Counted from the stretch's first letter, positions 45,107-56,393 are shown. The stretch: 64,000 bases of DNA from Astropecten irregularis (GCA_963971285.1 OZ020253.1:1736001-1800000), one strand, 5' to 3'. Program-made: numbers and translations. The notes: a model not told the origin generated them from the sequence alone.

Positions 45107-45197
45107 CTTGTATTGCTTATAATTCCCCCCCCCAAAAAAAAAAAAAACAACAACAACAGCAAACAACAACAACCCCAAATCAACATGTAATGACAGT

Positions 45198-45532
45198 CAG
45201 GGTTCTAGCCAGACCAATTTTAGTGGTGGGCTCTAGAAATGAAGTTGAGCCCTAGTTCGCTACATGTACAGATATACGGTAGGCCTACGCTAAAAATTGG
45301 AAATTGTATCGTCTTGTTAACATTTAGAATCAGTGCTTCACGTTTCAAAACACAGAAAAGAGTGAACTTTTATTCAGGAATGCGATCAAAATTCACAATA
45401 TTGGCAATACTTTTATTCACTCTGCGGAAATTCGTGCTGGGCGGCAGAGTTTATTTCAGACCTATGTTCTGGGCACAAATTTCCAGTGCCGGGCTGGCCC
45501 GCCCAGCGCCGCCCACCGTGGCTAGAACCCTG
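45198..45532 (+). mobile_element. hAT-like MITE with 8-bp target duplication
   Basis: TIR CAGGGTTCTAGCCA / TGGCTAGAACCCTG is flanked by perfect ATGACAGT duplications (45190-45197 and 45533-45540). The 335-bp interior is related, in opposite orientation, to 56033-56393. It encodes no transposase; the open frame through it (103 codons) is incidental. Confidence 0.93.
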
Positions 45533-45540
45533 ATGACAGT

Positions 45541-45749
45541 ACACCTTTAAGGCCCGAGCTGAACTTTCATATTTAATGCATGTGATGTCTTGCCAATTCC
45601 GATAAATTTTAATGGGCAAATCTGTGAATGTTTCAGAAGTGTGGATAACAATATGGACAGTGACATCGGCAGGGTGGTTGATACGTGATATGCAGTTGCC
45701 CTACATGTAGCGGTCGGACCGTTTAGATTCAAAATGCTACACTTTGCTA
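45541..45749. other. Short unassigned stretch
   Basis: Nothing recognised. Confidence 0.4.
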
Positions 45750-46163
45750 TACAGGGTGTCCCAAAAAAAATGCAACACTTGTGTCGAGAAGTATTATATG
45801 AAAATTAAACTGTTTAACACTTCAAGATTCAGATATGTGATACAGCTATGTCTTGGCTATCACCATGTAGAATTTGAGCAAAATCGGACTAAAATCGAGT
45901 GAACAACCTCAAACCCAATTTTCATCTTTCTTTCATACACATTATGTGTGTGTTGATCACTATGCGTGTTATCCTTGCTAATTTGTTTTTAAGGAATACT
46001 CTTTCAATATTTTCTCCAATTTCAGCCCCAATATGCTTAAATTCTACATGGTGATAGCCAAGACATGGCTGTGTCACATATCTGAATCTTGATGTGATTA
46101 ACAGTTTAATGTTAACATAATGGGTCCCAACACAGTGTTGTGTTTTTTCTGGGGCACCCTGTA
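45750..46163 (-). repeat. TA-flanked MITE (CAGGGTGTCC ends), copy 2
   Basis: TACAGGGTGTCCCAAAAAAA at the left and GGGGCACCCTGTA at the right. The interior is that of 1560-2002 read inverted (ATTTTCATCTTTCTTTCATA against TATGAAAGAAAGATGAAAAT). Confidence 0.88.
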
Positions 46164-46680
46164 AACTTACATACGATTAGCATCAACCGTTGAGTATTTG
46201 GAGTTTTTTTTTAAATGACGTCGGAGGGATCTTGTTTAAGTTTTTTTTTTCATTCTCTCTCTAAGAATGAGAGGAGAGGCAAGAGGGCTGGGATGATGAG
46301 AGAGACGAGCAGCAGAAGATAGGGTTACCTTTGCACCATTATGATCAGTGCACCTGCTGGGATAACTCTTCATCAATACTGCCAACATGCAAACACTGCA
46401 AACATGTATGAATTCCTATCCCGCAATTCATGTGTAATGAGTCCACGGCGTTGGGGCAATAAATATTCTTAACCTGGGAAAGTACCTGCGGGAACTGTTC
46501 TCATTTTCAAGAATTTGTTCCTCTGGATCTAGTTTTTTATCTTTTTCGTAAGCTACATGTAGCTCTGATCGACCCGAGGCTCCGTGTATGCAATGTATTT
46601 GAGTCGAGGATGGTCGGATGTGATGTTAATGTTTGGAGATCTTCTGGTTTATATCAAATCTAGGTCAAGGGAGAGAAACT
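46164..46680. other. Sequence without recognised gene or repeat
   Basis: Nothing named. A purine-rich patch lies at 46255-46318. Confidence 0.4.
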
Positions 46681-46964
46681 GGGCCCAATTTCATGGAATC
46701 CGTGACAGCCTATTTTTCTGCTTACGGGTACTGCTACGCCTGAAATCTATTTCATGGAATCCGTAAGCAAGACTTTCGGTTAGCGAAGAATTTCTAGGTT
46801 TACTGTGATTATTTTCTGCCAACGTGCTGTTATATGCACTCTGCAGAAAGTTCTTGCTTACGGTTACCAAAAAGGAAACTTTCCCTAAAATACGCTAATC
46901 GTAATTATGCTACTGTAAGCGAATAATTTTGGCTAACGATAACGGATTCCGTGAAATTGGGCCC
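46681..46964 (+). repeat. CCAATTTCATGGAATCCG foldback family, copy 3
   Basis: GGGCCCAATTTCATGGAATC to TCCGTGAAATTGGGCCC, the best-preserved ends of the three copies. Confidence 0.88.
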
Positions 46965-47118
46965 TGATGGGATTTGATTAGTTTTGATGATGGCTGAATA
47001 AATGCAGTACTCGGCACAAGGCTCTGACATAAAAATAAACCAGCAAATGATAGTCAAAGATCTACTACTTAAGTCAAATAAAGACACACTGACGGCTCAT
47101 TTTGTGGGAAAAAAAGGA

Positions 47119-47530
47119 CTGGACAACAGGTCTAGTAACTGAAGCAATTTACTAGACCAGGGGTCGATTTCACGAAGCCCTATGATCGATCGTAACTCTA
47201 GTTACGAAGGAAAACCAATCGTATCCTACATAGGGCTGCAATGCATCAGTCTTACATGTATGAATGATAATAAGTTTACGATGAGTTTGGTGAAATCGAC
47301 CCCTGAACTTATTTCACTAGACCTGTGGCATTCATGTACATGTACAATGTACATAGGAAAACCGTAACTGTATGCAATATTGTGTCAAAAATCATCCATT
47401 TAGGAACCAGTTTACTTGTGCAAGGAAAACAAAATCACTAGACAGCTGGACTAGTGCAGTTCACACTTTACTAGACCAACACTGAAATCACTAGACTTGG
47501 TCTTAGGTCTAGAGGATATTTCGAACCCTG
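47119..47530. repeat. CTAGACC-rich repeat, split by a foldback
   Basis: ACTAGACC and related words recur at 47127-47160, 47307-47330 and 47438-47520. The GGGGTCGATTTCAC foldback interrupts it at 47160-47303. Confidence 0.55.
47160..47303 (+). repeat. GGGGTSGATTTCAC foldback, uninterrupted copy
   Basis: GGGGTCGATTTCACGAAGCC at the left, TTTGGTGAAATCGACCCC at the right. This is the empty-site reference for the hammerhead insert at 25254-25414. Confidence 0.82.
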
Positions 47531-47712
47531 CTCTGTATCTTTAATACATGTACAGTGTAATATACACCTTTAAAGTACCTTAGCCTACGAGCTGGCCAAG
47601 TCTGACGATAGACATTAAAAAATGATGATGAGTAGAATTGAGTGGGTCATTAGAGCCTGATTGAAATATGGCATACGGAAATCTCGTAGAGGTGTAGAAA
47701 TAATTAAAAGCA

Positions 47713-47892
47713 GTGGCCAATTTCATAGAGCTGTTCGAGCATAGGTAATTCCATCACACAAAGCCTTACATGTACATGTACATGTATGTGATATTATTGG
47801 GTTTACCAACCAAATTTCCATGTGATGTTCATTGCTTTTGACTTGGTGTTCTGCTAATGTTTGATCAGCATTTGTAACACAGACATGGGGTT
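47713..47892 (+). repeat. GGCCAATTTCA foldback, variant, right end lost
   Basis: GTGGCCAATTTCATAGAGCTG at the left, then AACCAAATTTCCATGTGATG and GCTTTTGACTTGGTGTTC shared with the variant subfamily. Confidence 0.7.
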
Positions 47893-47913
47893 GGACTGGC
47901 AGTCCAATATTAT

Positions 47914-48260
47914 TTAAAGGTAATATTATACTTTGGTTTTTGTCAAAGAAATACAGATTCGTGGGCAAAATATCAAGACAATTACAGTCATCTGTGAAAA
48001 TTTCAGTCCCATACGGTGCCCACTTTTGGAGAAAACAGTGAAAAACAGCCACAGTATTTCTTAAGTCTTTTCTCTTTGATTTTTGATCTTTGATTTTTGA
48101 GATTTTCGGTCGTTGTTTGACTAATTTCTAGATAAATACACCATTTCAGGCAGAACAATTTCAACGGTATGTTTCTACCACCACCATCTTCATACCCTGT
48201 ATACATAAATCTGTGAGCATTTCTATTTGGTTTCTTATCAAAGTATGATACTACCTTTAA
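47914..48260 (-). repeat. TTAA-MITE, subfamily A, full length
   Basis: TTAAAGGTAATATTATACTT to GTATGATACTACCTTTAA, reverse orientation, with small deletions. Confidence 0.92.
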
Positions 48261-48820
48261 GGGTAAATGTGATCAAAATGCATTTTTCCGTGTCCAAATT
48301 GGAAAATAGATTGCATCGTTTACATTTATCTTTCTGTTTGTAAATTGTCGCACAACAGAAAGGAACAATCAGTATGCATTGCGCAGCAGTGAGTCAGATC
48401 TAGGAGCCTTTTCTCCTGACCTTGTGTGTCTGGCGATCATGATCATCATGATGACTAGATCAGCATTTGGGCTGCACAAGAACCAGGTTAATTCCACGGC
48501 AAGTGGAGCAAAATTCAATTCAATTCAATTCCTTTTACCAAGAATAAAATGAGGAAATGGTTTACACGGAAGCAATGGCTCAGAACATTGATCTAATAAT
48601 GTCGGGGGAAAAAACAATTGAGTTATAAAACCAAGATGCCAAGGTGGGAAAGGACAGTCTGAAGTAACAGCAAGTGCACATGTTCACTGGACTGAAAAGG
48701 AAACTAACTGTTTGCTTAAAGCTTTCACTTTAAAGTTGAATTCGTAAAATTTATAGAAAATATCCTTAGAGCATATACTCTAATTACACACAAGGAATAC
48801 AGGACAAAGCTATACACCGA
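48261..48820. other. Sequence without recognised gene or repeat
   Basis: Nothing named. Confidence 0.4.
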
Positions 48821-49086
48821 TCCGACGGCGCGAACATTGAGGTAAAAAACACCCGCCATTACTGGTGTATCCCCGCCCGTATTTTGTCCGACAATAAAAT
48901 AATTTACGGTCTGCTGCACTCTATATTTGCAGGGTATATGTCCCATGATTAGGGGACGTACATGTACACCCTGCAGTATAGAGTGCGGCGCGGCGGGGCG
49001 TAAATGCTTTTGTGCCAGTCAAAATACGGGCGGGGACACTATAGTAATGGCGGGTGTTTTTAACCTCCATGTTCGCGCCGTCAGAT
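48821..49086. repeat. GC-rich foldback with ACACCCGCCATTAC arms
   Basis: The left arm (TCCGACGGCGCGAACAT, AACACCCGCCATTACT, CCGCCCGTATTTTG) is repeated inverted at the right (CAAAATACGGGCGGGG, AGTAATGGCGGGTGTT, ATGTTCGCGCCGTCAGA). The pairing continues to a centre near 48945. Confidence 0.82.
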
Positions 49087-49280
49087 TGGCACATAACGAT
49101 GAAACCATTCTTGTTCTTTAACAGTTATTCTTCAGTTCAAAATTTTCCTCAGACATTGGCGTAACTGGAGAGGGGGGAACAAAGGCACGTACCCCAGGCG
49201 CCACTTTTTAGAGGGCACAAAAATCACAACGGAAAAAAACAAAGAAGAAGAAGCTGTACTGTGTAAGTCTAATTTTATCC
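49087..49280. other. Short unassigned stretch
   Basis: Nothing recognised. Confidence 0.4.
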
Positions 49281-49505
49281 GATGAAAAGTGAACAAAGAA
49301 AAATTGACTGGAGTGGGATTCGAACCGGCGACCTCCTGAATACCGTACAGGGGCTCTACCAACTGAGCCATCCAGCCCTACATTGGTGGTGACCCCAATA
49401 GTTAATTATCTTTGTTCGTTTGGCAGTCAGAAGCCATGAAACAATGCACACACCGCCATACCCCAAGGATCGTTTCAATGATGCAAGCAGCAATGCTGCA
49501 ACCTG
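49281..49505 (-). repeat. tRNA-derived SINE, near full length
   Basis: Near-identical to 39190-39422 over head, tail and 5' extension: GGCTCAGTTGGTAGAGC, GGTTCGAATCCCACTCC, then GTTCACTTTTCATCGG at the 3' end. High similarity between the two suggests relatively recent activity. Confidence 0.88.
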
Positions 49506-49754
49506 GAAACAGTATTTTTCATTAGCATCAGAAGTTGGAATTAGGGGCGCAATTTTAGCACTTGCCCCAGGTGCCGTTTTCCCTAGTTACGCCAATGTCC
49601 TCGGATGTACAAATGTGTGCTACACTGTATGTAGTCTACATGTATGGGAATATATTCAAGTACAGGGACAATAGAAAAGACAATGCAATGTCTTTGGACA
49701 GTACAACAAAAGTTAGTGTGTCATTGTATTTGTGTCAGGAATGAAACAATCAAA

Positions 49755-49895
49755 TGGGAGACTTTGAGACGTTGGCAGCAGCAGACTAAAGTCTCTTTTT
49801 TTGCTAGCTCTGAGCATGCAAGCGCAATCGTAAGCATGTGCGTGTTGTTGTGAGCATGCGCTAACAAGTTGAAGACCCAACTCCAAAGTCTCCCA
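49755..49895. repeat. GGGAGACTTT foldback, copy 2
   Basis: TGGGAGACTTTGAGACGTTG faces CAACTCCAAAGTCTCCCA. The centre has GAGCATGCAAGCGCAATCG against TGAGCATGCGCTAAC. Confidence 0.7.
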
Positions 49896-51966
49896 ATAGA
49901 GGAATATATGGACTATTGTTAAAAATGTCATACAAACTTAAATATCAAGAGATGTTAAACAACAAAATCTGAGAACAACCTGATACGGGACAACGAAAGA
50001 AAATGTACGTTGACCCCAGATAAAAACAATTCTTCTGAGTTTCATAGAGTGGGAGGTTGAAATGAATATCATGCCCGGGCTAAAACTTGAGGCACTGATG
50101 GATTTGTGGTCAACCTGACCTGGCTGAAGAATAAACTCAGCGAGGAGGAAATAAATGAAATCAGGATGTAATGGTATACCCCTTTTGGCTTGCCTGGGAA
50201 GAGAATCTTCTTCCCCCGGTTAACGGATCCTGAATTGATTCAGGGGAAGGGGGGTGTCTGTATAAAACAGCCAGGCTGGCATTGTTGGGGCTCTTCTGCT
50301 TCAGTATGATTGAGGGATGAATGCCGAGTTACCAGGGATATGACAGTTAATGTGATAGTCCGAAGCAAATAGAACTGGTTGACAAGAAAAGATATTTCCA
50401 GGGAACGGGGGTGAGGGACAGGAAAGGGAAGAAGATGAGGCAGGAGACTGAAAACAGAGAGATGTGAGAATCAGGAGATTGAGTTGAGGAGGAGGAAGAA
50501 ACTATCGTCAGGATGTAAGCTCACAATTGCTTTCCTGACAAGGGAAGTAATTTCTCTAAGTAATTAAAGACCACCCGATAAATATACACCTACAAATATG
50601 AGACACATTTTTCTTCACAAAATACAGAAAAAAGCCCCATGATAGGAAGTTAATTACCCACAAGATGGCACTTGCAATGATGTATGTACATGTATGTCAA
50701 AACAGAGACAGAAAATTCTCCAGGAATATGAGAGGGTGTGAGAGGCAGACGATTGGATCAAAAACAACACCCACGTATTCTTCTTCTTGTCATGCTAAGG
50801 AAAAAACCTGGGACAATCTTCAATGTAATCCATACCACACTGGAACACCGCTATAATGAACATTGCAGGCTTGACAAAAATTGTCCATTATAAAGTGGTC
50901 ATTCGTTATAGCAAATGTTTGGTATGTTTTTTTACACAAAACTCAAATGCCAAGGATGACACAGCATAGTGGTAATGATTATACATGTAGCTGCATTTTA
51001 CTTTTTTTAGGCAAAGCTTTTTTTGGAAATTCATATATTGTACTCTTTTCTCTCAAAAATTTGCAAACTCTCTCCGTTCAACTACATTTTGCATCGTCAC
51101 ATCATCAATTGCAAGATTTTCTTTCCCCTAATAATTGTACTTAAGTACAAGACCATTTAAGGATGTGCTTCAGACCTGTGCTTATGCACTTGCAAATGTG
51201 TTAGTGGCTGACGTCATAGAGATTTTGTGGCCTACATGTATCTATCTAAAAATTTACCTTATGATTTTTGTTTTGTTATAACTAAAATACTTTTTCTTTT
51301 TTTTTAAGATTATACCTCTGGGCATCCCAGAGAAGGAATTGTACAAAAAAAGAAAAGAATTATCCTCCAAAAACAAATTGTTAAAAAATTTAGGAGTAGA
51401 AAGCACTGTATGTAAATCATTTGTAGTTAAGAAAATGCCAGGGGGAAATTTGCCAGTACAGGTGTACAGTAGGGGTAGAAGTAAGCATGCATGTATATTG
51501 GAGCCTGACAGATGATATCTCATTATTCATTGCTAGTTGACAGAGACAAGTTATAGGCTAGCATGAGTTGCACTGGGACAAGATATGATGAAACAAGGCA
51601 TTGCTCTACATTGGATGAATAAGACACATTCCTTGAGTTGAATGACTAATGACTTTAGTGTCTTGACATGGTAAATGCCGCAGACATTTATCATGACCTC
51701 TGCTTCATGGCTGTCATGTGGTTATAACTCATCAAGCCCCTCCGTTTAGCCATCTAAGAATGTCTATATTTACATGTACAACAGGTAGCTTTGTCAGAGA
51801 CATACAGTAGCTGCTTGTCAGTTCTGACAGCCCATCGGCAAATTATGATATATCACTCAGGATTTCAGGTTTTCTCCGTTTTTTAAGAGGTGAAGTTTCC
51901 CTGATGCACCTCAGTGGTAAGACCTGTATATGTATTTTCCGATCACAGTCCTGATTATAATCATCA
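49896..51966. other. Sequence without recognised gene; small repeat at 50838-50905
   Basis: The 50838-50905 piece is the diverged relative of 22541-22610. The remainder has no family match. 50040-50530 is moderately GC-rich and repeat-free. No exon is supported. Confidence 0.45.
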
Positions 51967-52516
51967 AATAACCACAAGGGAAACTGACTGAATTTAAAAT
52001 CATTGAAAAGTGAACAAAGTGGGGACACCACCAACGTAAGACTGGATAGCTCAGTTGGTATAGAGCACCTGTACGGTATTCAGAAGGTCGTCGGTTCGAA
52101 TCTAGTCTGAGTATCACCCATTCTACTCTGTGTCACTTTTATATACGAATGTCTGATACATGCGTGCATGCCAATTTTATGCAACGTGGCACATCAACCA
52201 ATCAAATCTGTTTTGAGAACATTTCCGTCAGGATCGTGACGGAAGATGCTGATTGGTCAATTTCGCGTGTCCGCGCGGCAGCAGCTATCTTCGTGATAGA
52301 CGCACACACCAAACGGTGCACACCAAACGGTATGATAGTAGATGCCCCCTGATTGGGCAAAACTTAGAGCGGTCAGTGCTGGGTTGGTTTGCATAATTAA
52401 TCAGTAATTCTGCATGCATGTGTCAGACGCTTGCTCGCTGTACAACGAGTGTGTCTATGACATAGACTAGTTCGAATCCCGCTCCAGTCAATTTTTCTTT
52501 GTTCACTCTTCAATGA
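51967..52516 (+). repeat. tRNA-derived SINE split by a TIR element
   Basis: The head with A box (GATAGCTCAGTTGGTATAGAG) lies at 52045-52102; the B-box end and tail (TTCGAATCCCGCTCCAGTC, TTTTTCTTTGTTCACTCTTC) resume at 52470-52516. Excising 52103-52469 plus one duplication restores the family sequence. Confidence 0.85.
52103..52469 (+). mobile_element. TAGTCTGAGT TIR element with 9-bp target duplication
   Basis: Short inverted ends TAGTCT / AGACTA lie between perfect GTTCGAATC repeats (52094-52102 and 52470-52478) inside a SINE. It holds a hairpin (TTCCGTCA, loop, TGACGGAA near 52223-52244) and two CCAAT-type boxes (AACCAATCAAATC, GATTGGTCAATTTC). It is related to 32563-32901. It has no transposase; the superfamily is uncertain because 8-bp and 9-bp readings are both possible. 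Confidence 0.87.
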
Positions 52517-52968
52517 CAGACCTGATTAATGTCATTTGCGCCGGCAAAATGCATATGATGGTGACATTAGAGTAAATTATACAATTTAGTACTGTACCAA
52601 TTGGTATTTCGAGAGAGATTATATGGCCATGATGTTTTTGTACAGCTGCATTTTCCAGTCAAGATGACAAAGAAATTACTGATCTACACATTGGCAGGCA
52701 AAACCATCAAATGAACAAATCAAGAGTCATATCGCAGTAATAAAACTCAAACAAAATAGTACAACTGACCCCCATGACCTAGAGTGGACCAGACAGGGTA
52801 TGTGTATAATGTGATAGCTCAAGGGAATATTGGTAGGCCTACAACAGGTGCATACAGGTATCAAATTGTCATCAGTTTTTAATTTTGTTTCAGATTTTGA
52901 TTAGTTTGTTTATTTGTTTGTTTTGTTTCTTAGCCACATGCATCCCCTTGAAGTTGGACCACATCTAC
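52517..52968. other. Sequence without recognised gene or repeat
   Basis: Nothing named. Confidence 0.4.
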
Positions 52969-53298
52969 AGGCCTTTTCACACTATCTCCTTTTCGATCCG
53001 TGTTGAATCCAACCCGGATCCACCCCGGTTCAGCCCAGCAAGCTTTTGAACCGGATCGAAGCGACGCAACATTCACACTACGTTTATTGTGATCACGCGA
53101 CACACGCCGCAAAATGCAGTTTGGAACCGGGTTGAGATTTTCAACCCTGCTCCCTACCAGGGTTGATTTCGATCCGGCTAGGCCGTCCAACCCGGGTTGG
53201 CTCGGGGTTGAAAATGTTCAAGTGTGAAAAGGGTTGAAAAAAATCTCGGGGTTCGATCCGGTTCCAACCCCGAGATTTTGGATAGTGTGAAAAGGCCT
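52969..53298. mobile_element. TIR element with AGGCCTTTTCACACTATC ends
   Basis: The left end AGGCCTTTTCACACTATC is matched inverted at the right (GATAGTGTGAAAAGGCCT). TAC lies on both sides (52966-52968 and 53299-53301), consistent with a 3-bp duplication. The GC-rich interior holds many AACCCGG/CCGGGTT and GATCCGG motifs. Length 330 bp, non-coding. Confidence 0.85.
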
Positions 53299-54957
53299 TA
53301 CATGTATAAGTCACTTGTACGTACTGTCAAACCGTGTTGTACAAGTACACGTACAGTGTATGCAAGTCACAATATTTACAATGCAAAGGCCAAGTCAGAC
53401 AACGCCGCAAATACTCACAGCACCGTCCCGAATGATGCGGCACTGCACAATGCATCATGTTTAATGTACATCCTTTGTGGAGGACGGAGGTCTGAGCTAT
53501 ACATGTGTAGCTGTTAGTGCTGAGCATAGGAAATCAATCAGTACCTCACCAATCGTTTAATCAGCAGCACACATGGCGCCAATGATTAACAAAGACATAT
53601 CGGTTAGTTAACGGCAGGTGCAGTTTCACAAGGCACGTCACGTACTGAGACATTTTATTTTGATTTCAATCCATCCTTTTATTTGTGCTATTCTCTTTTT
53701 TTTTATCTGCGAATAGGATATTCGTCAACTGACAATAAAAACAAGGTCAAACTCTGGGCAAAATGGATTATTTTTGCAAATGTTTGGTCTGCAGACAAGT
53801 TAGACAGATGTTCATTACTTTTCGTATGTATGTACATGTAGAAAACTTTCTTCACTGAGTATTGACCAATTATGTTCTCTATCGATTTTATCTTACATAA
53901 AATTGAGCTCATGTTTTATTGGGATTAAATATTAATTATTAATCTCAATTACTGTTTATTCAAGGGCTTTTGTGTTAAATAAACAAGTATTTTTAATAGC
54001 CTTTGTTATAATGTCAGAATTTAGTATTTGCTTGAGTAGACCATGGAGGAAGGAAAAGATTTCCTCCATGAGTAGACCAACTTTTTTTTTAACTATAGTG
54101 TTTTTATACATGTACAATGAAGCAATTAAGGATGCACTGCAAACATAATAATCTTTTTGCTGCAGCTCAACCCGTTTTTCTTGTCCCAAAAGTAAATAAT
54201 GGAACAGAGTATTAATGAAATTAAAAATGAATATTTAAATAATTTCATCACAGACTGAATCATACGCTTGAGGGAAATGCCCTTAGAGAATAGCGTGCAT
54301 TTTAAAACCTCATTCCAGCATAATTTATGCTGCTGAATCATTTGCGGAGGATTGGTATTTGAAATTCATTTTCTGACCTGATGATATTTAACAAATGAAC
54401 GACTAAGCATTGGTTCAATGTCTCATCTTTGCTTTCCATTTTTTTTTGGGGGGGAGGGGGGGGTGGAGCTTCGAGGGACATTCCAAAAAATACAAACTTC
54501 CCTCTTAAACTTTGTTGGTTTTTTCAATAAAGTTCTTCACAACTCAGGACTACATAACTGCAATTATTTGCATATTTTGAAAGTAAAGGACATTAAAAGA
54601 CATTTCCTTTAACACCAACAGAAGTGTTTGGCGTACTTACAGTATATAATCTGAAAAATATGACTGTTCAATTTCCTAATTATCTATTTAATTATGTAAT
54701 AAATTCATTATTTTGAAAGTGAAAGATTTATTCAGCATCAAAAACACCAGTAACAAATTTCATTAATAAGATAACACACCGTCGACGTGTTTGCATATGT
54801 TGCATATCATTTGCATATTTATGAAGTAATTTGCATATTTGCGCAATGCGCGATTCATGTATCAACAGAAAGATGTGCGATTTTTGCTTATTTTCCAAAA
54901 CCACCCCGGACATAGATAGATAGATCCCTTTCTGATTTCTCAAACTGAAAAACCCAC
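53299..54957. other. Probable intron and flanking sequence, no gene recognised
   Basis: AT-rich sequence downstream (on the minus strand) of the splice donor of the exon at 54958-55342. An open frame continues into it to 54728, but the residues past the donor are of a different, AT-driven composition. A possible hairpin GAGGAAGG...TTCCTCCAT lies near 54040-54070. Confidence 0.5.
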
Positions 54958-54960
54958 CTC
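54952..54960 (-). promoter_or_regulatory. Candidate 5' splice site (GAG|GTGGGT)
   Basis: On the minus strand the coding frame reads GGAGGTGGGTTT. The GAG|GTGGGT match to the donor consensus coincides with a change from mixed to AT-rich composition. Confidence 0.6.
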
Positions 54961-55342
54961 CATTCTTCCCGGGAACCACCATCTTCAGCCGGCGGGAATG
55001 TTGCGATCGGCTCCATAGGCTCTTCCGCTTTTGTTTGACAACATCTCCGTTATTGGACATGGTGACGGTCACTGAGTTGGCAGAGGCAGAGGGAGGGGTA
55101 GAACTGGAAGGCACATCGTTGTTATTGCAGTAGATGGGGCAGCTGCATGTACACTCGGCCGTTGCCAGTTCAAACTCTTGCAGGATGTCGGTCGTCGCGC
55201 CTGTGTCCGTCTCCTGACTGTCCAGTATTTCCTTGGCATTTTGGGGACTGCTACTGCTGCCACAGTTGACGTCAGCGTCCTTTTCACTGTGGTGAATCCC
55301 ATTCTTATGTTCATCCTCCTTGATGGTTTGCATGTGGGTCAT
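54958..55342 (-). CDS. First coding exon of an unrecognised protein (128 codons plus 1 nt)
   Basis: The only convincing coding sequence in the window. Translation starts at the ATG at 55342-55340. An in-frame TGA lies 12 nt upstream, and a second Met at codon 4 is an alternative start. The protein begins MTHMQTIKEDEH. It has an acidic, polar first 60 residues with a Ser cluster at 29-32, a Cys cluster (C64, C66, C68, C72), a Ser/Pro-rich stretch at 79-92, and a strongly basic segment at 103-120 (KQKRKSLWSRSQHSRRLK), ending MVVPGKNGG. There is no signal peptide or membrane segment. The exon probably ends at 54958, where GAG is followed by GTGGGT, leaving phase 1. The predicted N-terminus looks disordered and cytoplasmic or nuclear; RKS and RRLK could be kinase or nuclear-localisation motifs, but that is inference. 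I do not recognise the family. No downstream exon was found to the left. Confidence 0.62.
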
Positions 55343-55690
55343 GTGGAATGGTCACTATTATGCAGAGTACAATAGCAGGGGGCAGTGTCATAGAAACGCA
55401 CACGTGCTCGTCAAGTGAAGACGGAGAGAGAGCGACCGTGCCGGTAGGTTTTCCAGACGACGTTCCAATTGAGCTGCTGCACCGGGCAAAAAAACCTTGC
55501 CGACTGCATGAGAGCACTCCTCGCCGCAGCAGAAGGATGCGGACTGTTCCATTCTGGCAGTGGGAGTGCAGCATTCCAGTGGAGGGATGTCTGCCAGTGA
55601 GAATTAAGTATAATGGGACTGGGAGAGAGAGCCATGTCCAAGTGGTCGTTGATGGCCCTTGGTGGCCTGGCTTATAGTACTATAACACAC
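55343..55690 (-). promoter_or_regulatory. Probable 5' UTR and promoter of the exon at 54958-55342
   Basis: Repeat-free and richer in G+C and CpG than its surroundings. On the minus strand it contains CTCTCTCTCCGTC and CTCTCTCCCAGTCCCATT pyrimidine tracts. A TATA-like word (CTATAAGCC, at about 55669-55677) would place a start site near 55645. Opposing open frames here are incidental. The start site is inferred only. Confidence 0.35.
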
Positions 55691-56024
55691 ACATTATACA
55701 TGGATACATGTCTCAATGGACAAACTCAATTAAATCCTCCTTTACTTGGGAGTAATTCTTGATGTTTGCTGGTACTTACATGTAGGCGTACATGTATGGT
55801 CTACAAATTGAACATCCCATCCCATGTGCATAGCGCAATCAATTGGTCAATGAAGCACTTAGGACTTCATCACACAGACAATAACTTGAATAGGATATCT
55901 CTGTAGTCTATGTATACATGACCTGATGTTAGGATCTTTACATTTAAAATTGACATTTGAATGCTCACCTAATGGGAGCCATTCACACAGCGGAATCACA
56001 GTTCAACGTCCTTTCAGAGTGCTG
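55691..56024. other. Short unassigned stretch
   Basis: Nothing recognised. Confidence 0.4.
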
Positions 56025-56032
56025 TTCACAGC

Positions 56033-56393
56033 CAGGGTTCTAGCCACGGTGGGCGGTGCTGGGCAGGCCAGCCCGGCACTGGAAATTTGCGCCCGCGATG
56101 AAGGTCTGAAATAAACTCTGCCGCCCAGTACAAATTTCCGCAGAGTGAATAAAAGTATTGCCAATATCGTGAATTTTGATCACATTCTGGAATTAAAGTT
56201 CACTCTTTTCTGTTATACACCTGAAATACATTGAATATCAGTCCTTAAAATGTAGCTTTATACCATTAAATGGCTCTCCCGTCGGAACAGTGAAAATGTT
56301 GGCCTTGGACCTTGATCATGTTGCGGCTGCATTTTTCTCACCGCGGCTCAATATCTAGAGCCCACCACTAAAATTGGTCTGGCTAGAACCCTG
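56033..56393 (-). mobile_element. hAT-like MITE with 8-bp target duplication
   Basis: TIR CAGGGTTCTAGCCA / TGGCTAGAACCCTG between perfect TTCACAGC duplications (56025-56032 and 56394-56401). It is the inverted relative of 45198-45532, with an extra segment at about 56215-56330. Two members with different perfect duplications establish the 8-bp target size. Confidence 0.93.

Noticed and set aside
45121..45178. A/CAA-rich tract as a retroposon tail
   Set aside because: It lies between the foldback tail and the hAT-like MITE with no identifiable retroposed body upstream; treated as simple sequence.
54728..54957. Continuation of the coding frame past the exon end to 54728
   Set aside because: It follows a good splice donor, and the composition changes to AT-driven residues; more likely intron read-through, though an unspliced 204-residue protein cannot be excluded.
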